From: Deltaproteobacteria bacterium
GTDB taxonomy: Bacteria > Desulfobacterota > Desulfovibrionia > Desulfovibrionales > Desulfovibrionaceae
Direction: 5' to 3'
DNA length: 7,067 nt
Assembly (NCBI GenBank): GCA_031280335.1
Contig: JAITGZ010000189.1
Span: forward strand, 1 to 7,067
Position 1 is the first letter of the stretch. Each line of letters begins with the position of its first letter. A model generated the notes under the pieces. The model had not been told where the DNA came from. It did not search any database and saw only the letters and a list, made by a program, of their open reading frames with translations. This document shows positions 4,692 to 7,067 of the stretch, piece by piece. Made by a program: the position numbers and the translations under genes.

Positions 4692-6095
4692 ATGGACAGG
4701 ACGGACCGCGATCACAGGCTTTGCGCCTTGATGTTCAAAAAATACATGGAGATATCCACGGATGGGGTGCTGGGGGTGGACGCCGCCGGCCGCGTGGTGG
4801 AGATCAACGCCGCCTATTGCGATTTTTTGGGCATCAGGCGGGAGGACGCCCTGGGCAAACCGGTGCAGGAGATCATCCCCACCACCAAAATGCTTGCCGT
4901 TATGGCGCAGCGTCTTACGGACATAGACTGCATCCATAATATCAACAATGAGCTTGTGGGCGTGATGACCAGCCGGGCGGTGGTGCTGGATGGCGATGTA
5001 ACTGTGGGGGCCATAGCGCAGATACGCTTTATCAACCAGACCAATGAGCTGAACGAGCGTCTGAGCAAGCTCCACGCCGAAGCCCAGGGTTACAAGAAAC
5101 AGCTCAATGCCTGCCGAAAAACGGGCATCAGCTTTGAGTCCATCATCGGCATGGAGCCTTGTATGGACACCTTGCGCGATCTGGCCATGAGGATAGCCGG
5201 ATACGATCTGGCCGTATTGCTGCTGGGGGAAACAGGCACAGGTAAAGAGATATTCGCCCACGCCATTCACAACGCTTCGGCCAGGTCCGGCAAGCCTATG
5301 GTGGAAGTAAACTGCGCGGCCATTCCCGGAGAACTTCTGGAAAGCGAACTTTTCGGTTATGAATCAGGGGCTTTTTCGGGGGCGAGCAAAGGCGGAAAAC
5401 CGGGTAAAATCGAACTGGCGCACAACGGCACGCTGTTTTTGGACGAAATAGCGGATATGCCCCACTCCATGCAGGCCAAATTGCTGCGCGTGCTGCAGGA
5501 CGGCAAGGTGGAGCGCCTTGGGGGCGTAACCGCGCGAAAGGTGGATGTACGGGTCATTGCCGCGACCAATAAGGATATTTTCCAACTGGTGGAGAAAAAA
5601 ATTTTCAGGGATGATCTGTACTACCGCCTGAATGTGATACGTTTGGAGATACCTCCGTTGCGTTTCAGAAAAAAAGACATCCCTTTGCTTGTGGAATATT
5701 ACCTTGCCCAATTAAACCAGCAATATGAAGCGCAAAAATTTTTTTCCCGCGCGGCGGAAAAATCCATAAAATCATATTCATGGCCGGGAAATGTCCGTGA
5801 ACTACGTAATGCCGTTATGCGATCCTTCATTATGGCTGATACAAATATAATTGATGTACATCATCTTCCTGATGAAATAGTTAATTGCGATAAAAAGCCT
5901 ATAACACATGATAATATAGGTAATAAATATAAAAATCTTGACTATACATTATATAATACAGAAAAAGATATAATTATGCATACATTAAAAAACTGTAACT
6001 ATAATTACATAAAAGCCGCTAAAATATTAGGTGTACATCGTTGTACATTATATAAGAAAGTAAAACAATATATGGACACGCTGGAAAATGTCTGA
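4692..6095 (+). CDS. Sigma-54-dependent transcriptional activator (PAS, AAA+, Fis-type HTH)
   Basis: A 467-residue bacterial enhancer-binding protein, cytoplasmic, that remodels RNA polymerase-sigma54 using ATP. Residues 15-115 resemble a PAS sensor domain (STDGVLGVDAAGRVVEIN start), followed by a probable coiled-coil linker (116-142). The AAA+ domain (about 147-385) has Walker A GETGTGKE (179-186), the sigma54-contact loop GAFSGA (226-231), Walker B GTLFLDE (246-252), sensor I ATN (291-293), an FRDDLYYRLNVI segment with likely arginine fingers (Arg306, Arg312), and WPGNVREL (364-371). A Fis-type helix-turn-helix lies at 438-459 (KAAKILGVHRCTLYKKVKQY). There is no receiver domain, so a small ligand or redox signal at PAS is more likely than phosphorylation. 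The central loop is GAFSGA rather than GAFTGA, a conservative Thr to Ser change. The last ~90 codons are strikingly AT-rich. No target operon is adjacent: nth lies upstream and a convergent hipA-like gene downstream. The start is supported by GGGGGA seven bases before ATG. Confidence 0.93.
   Translation: MDRTDRDHRLCALMFKKYMEISTDGVLGVDAAGRVVEINAAYCDFLGIRREDALGKPVQEIIPTTKMLAVMAQRLTDIDCIHNINNELVGVMTSRAVVLDGDVTVGAIAQIRFINQTNELNERLSKLHAEAQGYKKQLNACRKTGISFESIIGMEPCMDTLRDLAMRIAGYDLAVLLLGETGTGKEIFAHAIHNASARSGKPMVEVNCAAIPGELLESELFGYESGAFSGASKGGKPGKIELAHNGTLFLDEIADMPHSMQAKLLRVLQDGKVERLGGVTARKVDVRVIAATNKDIFQLVEKKIFRDDLYYRLNVIRLEIPPLRFRKKDIPLLVEYYLAQLNQQYEAQKFFSRAAEKSIKSYSWPGNVRELRNAVMRSFIMADTNIIDVHHLPDEIVNCDKKPITHDNIGNKYKNLDYTLYNTEKDIIMHTLKNCNYNYIKAAKILGVHRCTLYKKVKQYMDTLENV
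5841..6075 (+). other. AT-rich segment covering the activator's linker and DNA-binding domain
   Basis: Bases 5881-6060 contain 40 G or C out of 180 (about 22%), while the rest of the gene and its neighbours are GC-rich. Codon use changes with it: ATA is used about seven times for Ile, with many TTA, AAA, AAT and TAT codons. The frame stays open and the HTH is intact, so the segment is coding. It also holds three TGTACA hexamers (5855, 6032, 6042), explained by codons such as GTA-CAT. The origin could be recombination with a foreign gene end or local relaxed composition. Confidence 0.85.
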
Positions 6096-6122
6096 CGCAT
6101 TGCTGGTGTTTTTTCTCTTGCG

Positions 6123-7067
6123 TTACAAGGCACCGGCGGTCTGCGCATCGGCATGTTCAAAAGCCGAGGCCATGCGGTCGATTTCCCGCCTGTCCAACCC
6201 GTGGCTTTGCGCTACATCCCGCCACCGCGTTACACCAGCGCCGACCTCTTTGATGATCGTTCTGGCCTGATCAGGTGATAGCCTGAAGTCCTTGGCCACC
6301 GACAGCGCAAGATCAAGCGATGCCGTGCCATCGTCAAGATCGATGGTGGTGGTCAAAATGCGCGGCTTGACCTCCACAGGTGTGGGGTTCATGTCGTAGG
6401 CAGGAGAAAGCCGCCAACCCGTATGACGCTCATAAACGAAGCCGTGGTTACGCAAATGGTCATCGGTGTTTGAAATCAGAATGCTGAAAACAATTCTGCG
6501 CCACAGTCCGGCCAGGTCTGCCGAAGGGGCGGCTCCATACTGGCGCAGCGCGTCGGCAATCTCCAGATAGCTGTGCTGCTCGTTATCCTTGGCCTGAAGC
6601 ATGCTCATGGCCGAGAGGAACGGGATGCGCGTCTCACCCACGCGGTCGAAGCGGCGAATAATGAGGACAGGTTTGTCCATGATCGTTTCCAGCCGCCATG
6701 CGGGCACGGCTAACCCGGCCCTTTCAGCCAGCGCCAGCGCGACAACCTCCCAGACCACAACATTGTAATCGTCGTCTTTGCGTGGAAATTTGGCGATGGA
6801 CAGGTGGCCGTCCGTATCCCGCACCGAGGCTTGTGGCCGCGCTCCGCCCAGGGATGAGCCAGGTGCCAACAGGATGCGCAAATCCTCGGCGTTTTCCTCA
6901 TGGGCCAGAAAACGCTCCGTAGCCGACAGCAGCCGTGGCAAATCCACCAGCGGCGGGATGGCGCTTTGCCCCCTGGGGGCGAGAAACGGGCCGTCAGGCG
7001 CGTCTGCAAACCGCAAGGCGCCTTGTCGCGCCTCGTCGTTGACCCCTAGCCGAAAATCCGCTTCACC
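6123..7067 (-). CDS. hipA: HipA-family serine/threonine kinase, 3' part (5' end outside window)
   Basis: The frame stays open to the right edge, so 314 C-terminal residues are visible; the start codon, N-terminal subdomain and any hipB antitoxin gene would lie beyond 7067. The first residues visible, LGVNDEARQGALRF, match the HipA core entry, so a start at the in-frame TTG near 7016 is unlikely. Numbering from the edge, the Gly-rich phosphate loop is SSLGGARPQAS (71-81), IAKFP (91-95) carries the ATP-binding Lys93, NTDDHLRNHGF (200-210) holds the catalytic Asp202 and Asn207, and SPAYD (221-225) holds the metal-binding Asp225. In E. coli, HipA phosphorylates glutamyl-tRNA synthetase and causes growth arrest; relatives have other targets. 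The loop reads GARPQ where the family usually has GARPK. The gene converges on the sigma-54 activator with 27 bp between stops. Toxin function is inferred from family only. Confidence 0.9.
   Translation of the reverse strand, partial: GEADFRLGVNDEARQGALRFADAPDGPFLAPRGQSAIPPLVDLPRLLSATERFLAHEENAEDLRILLAPGSSLGGARPQASVRDTDGHLSIAKFPRKDDDYNVVVWEVVALALAERAGLAVPAWRLETIMDKPVLIIRRFDRVGETRIPFLSAMSMLQAKDNEQHSYLEIADALRQYGAAPSADLAGLWRRIVFSILISNTDDHLRNHGFVYERHTGWRLSPAYDMNPTPVEVKPRILTTTIDLDDGTASLDLALSVAKDFRLSPDQARTIIKEVGAGVTRWRDVAQSHGLDRREIDRMASAFEHADAQTAGAL

Noticed and set aside
6042..6047. Repeated TGTACA hexamers near the end of the activator gene as binding sites
   Set aside because: Each copy is accounted for by in-frame codons of the HTH region in AT-rich DNA, so there is no need to invoke an operator inside the gene.
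6096..6122. T-run between the converging activator and hipA stops as an intrinsic terminator
   Set aside because: No stable GC stem precedes the T-run on either strand; only a loose five-base ACGCA/TGCGT pairing is available.
1..7067. CRISPR arrays, tRNA or rRNA genes, insertion sequences
   Set aside because: No regularly spaced repeats, no cloverleaf-like segments, no rRNA-like stretches and no transposase frames were seen on either strand.

Overview
The window looks like chromosomal DNA of a GC-rich Gram-negative bacterium. The mix of a sigma-54 activator with an N-terminal PAS domain, a class I/II aminotransferase beside 6-phosphogluconolactonase, and endonuclease III with an intact iron-sulfur motif would fit a Desulfovibrionaceae-type deltaproteobacterium (Desulfovibrio or Bilophila). 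That placement is an inference from gene style and base composition; there is no rRNA or other marker to fix it.

Layout. Bases 1-157 are an AT-rich leader with no gene. Bases 158-1753 (+) encode a phage tail-fibre-like protein: a T7-type fibre N-terminus, a heptad-repeat coiled coil, a probable beta-rich shaft and a C-terminal M15-type peptidase domain. It is the only phage gene visible and probably marks the edge of a prophage or prophage remnant. It converges, with 25 bp between stops, on a minus-strand pair: pgl (3691-2954) followed 23 bp later by a PLP-dependent aminotransferase (2930-1779). The 140-bp divergent intergenic region (3692-3831) holds a perfect 8-bp dyad just upstream of pgl and a promoter-like element almost abutting nth. 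nth (3832-4461, +) encodes endonuclease III. A 230-bp GC-rich non-coding stretch with G-tracts and hairpins follows, then a PAS/AAA+/HTH sigma-54-dependent activator (4692-6095, +). The last ~230 bases of that gene fall to roughly 22% G+C. Converging on it is the 3' part of a HipA-family kinase gene (7067-6123, -) that runs off the right edge of the window.

How the genes relate. pgl and the aminotransferase are probably co-transcribed, though no shared pathway is evident. nth is a housekeeping base-excision repair gene. The sigma-54 activator has no visible target: I found no convincing -24/-12 promoter in the intergenic regions. The flanks (phage fibre on the left, HipA toxin-like kinase on the right) are accessory genes bracketing a metabolic and repair core. 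I see no clear previously undescribed system. The observations most worth following are the fibre-peptidase fusion with its altered metal-site spacing, the sharp composition break in the activator's DNA-binding end, the dyad at the pgl promoter, and the HipA variant lacking a usually conserved lysine.
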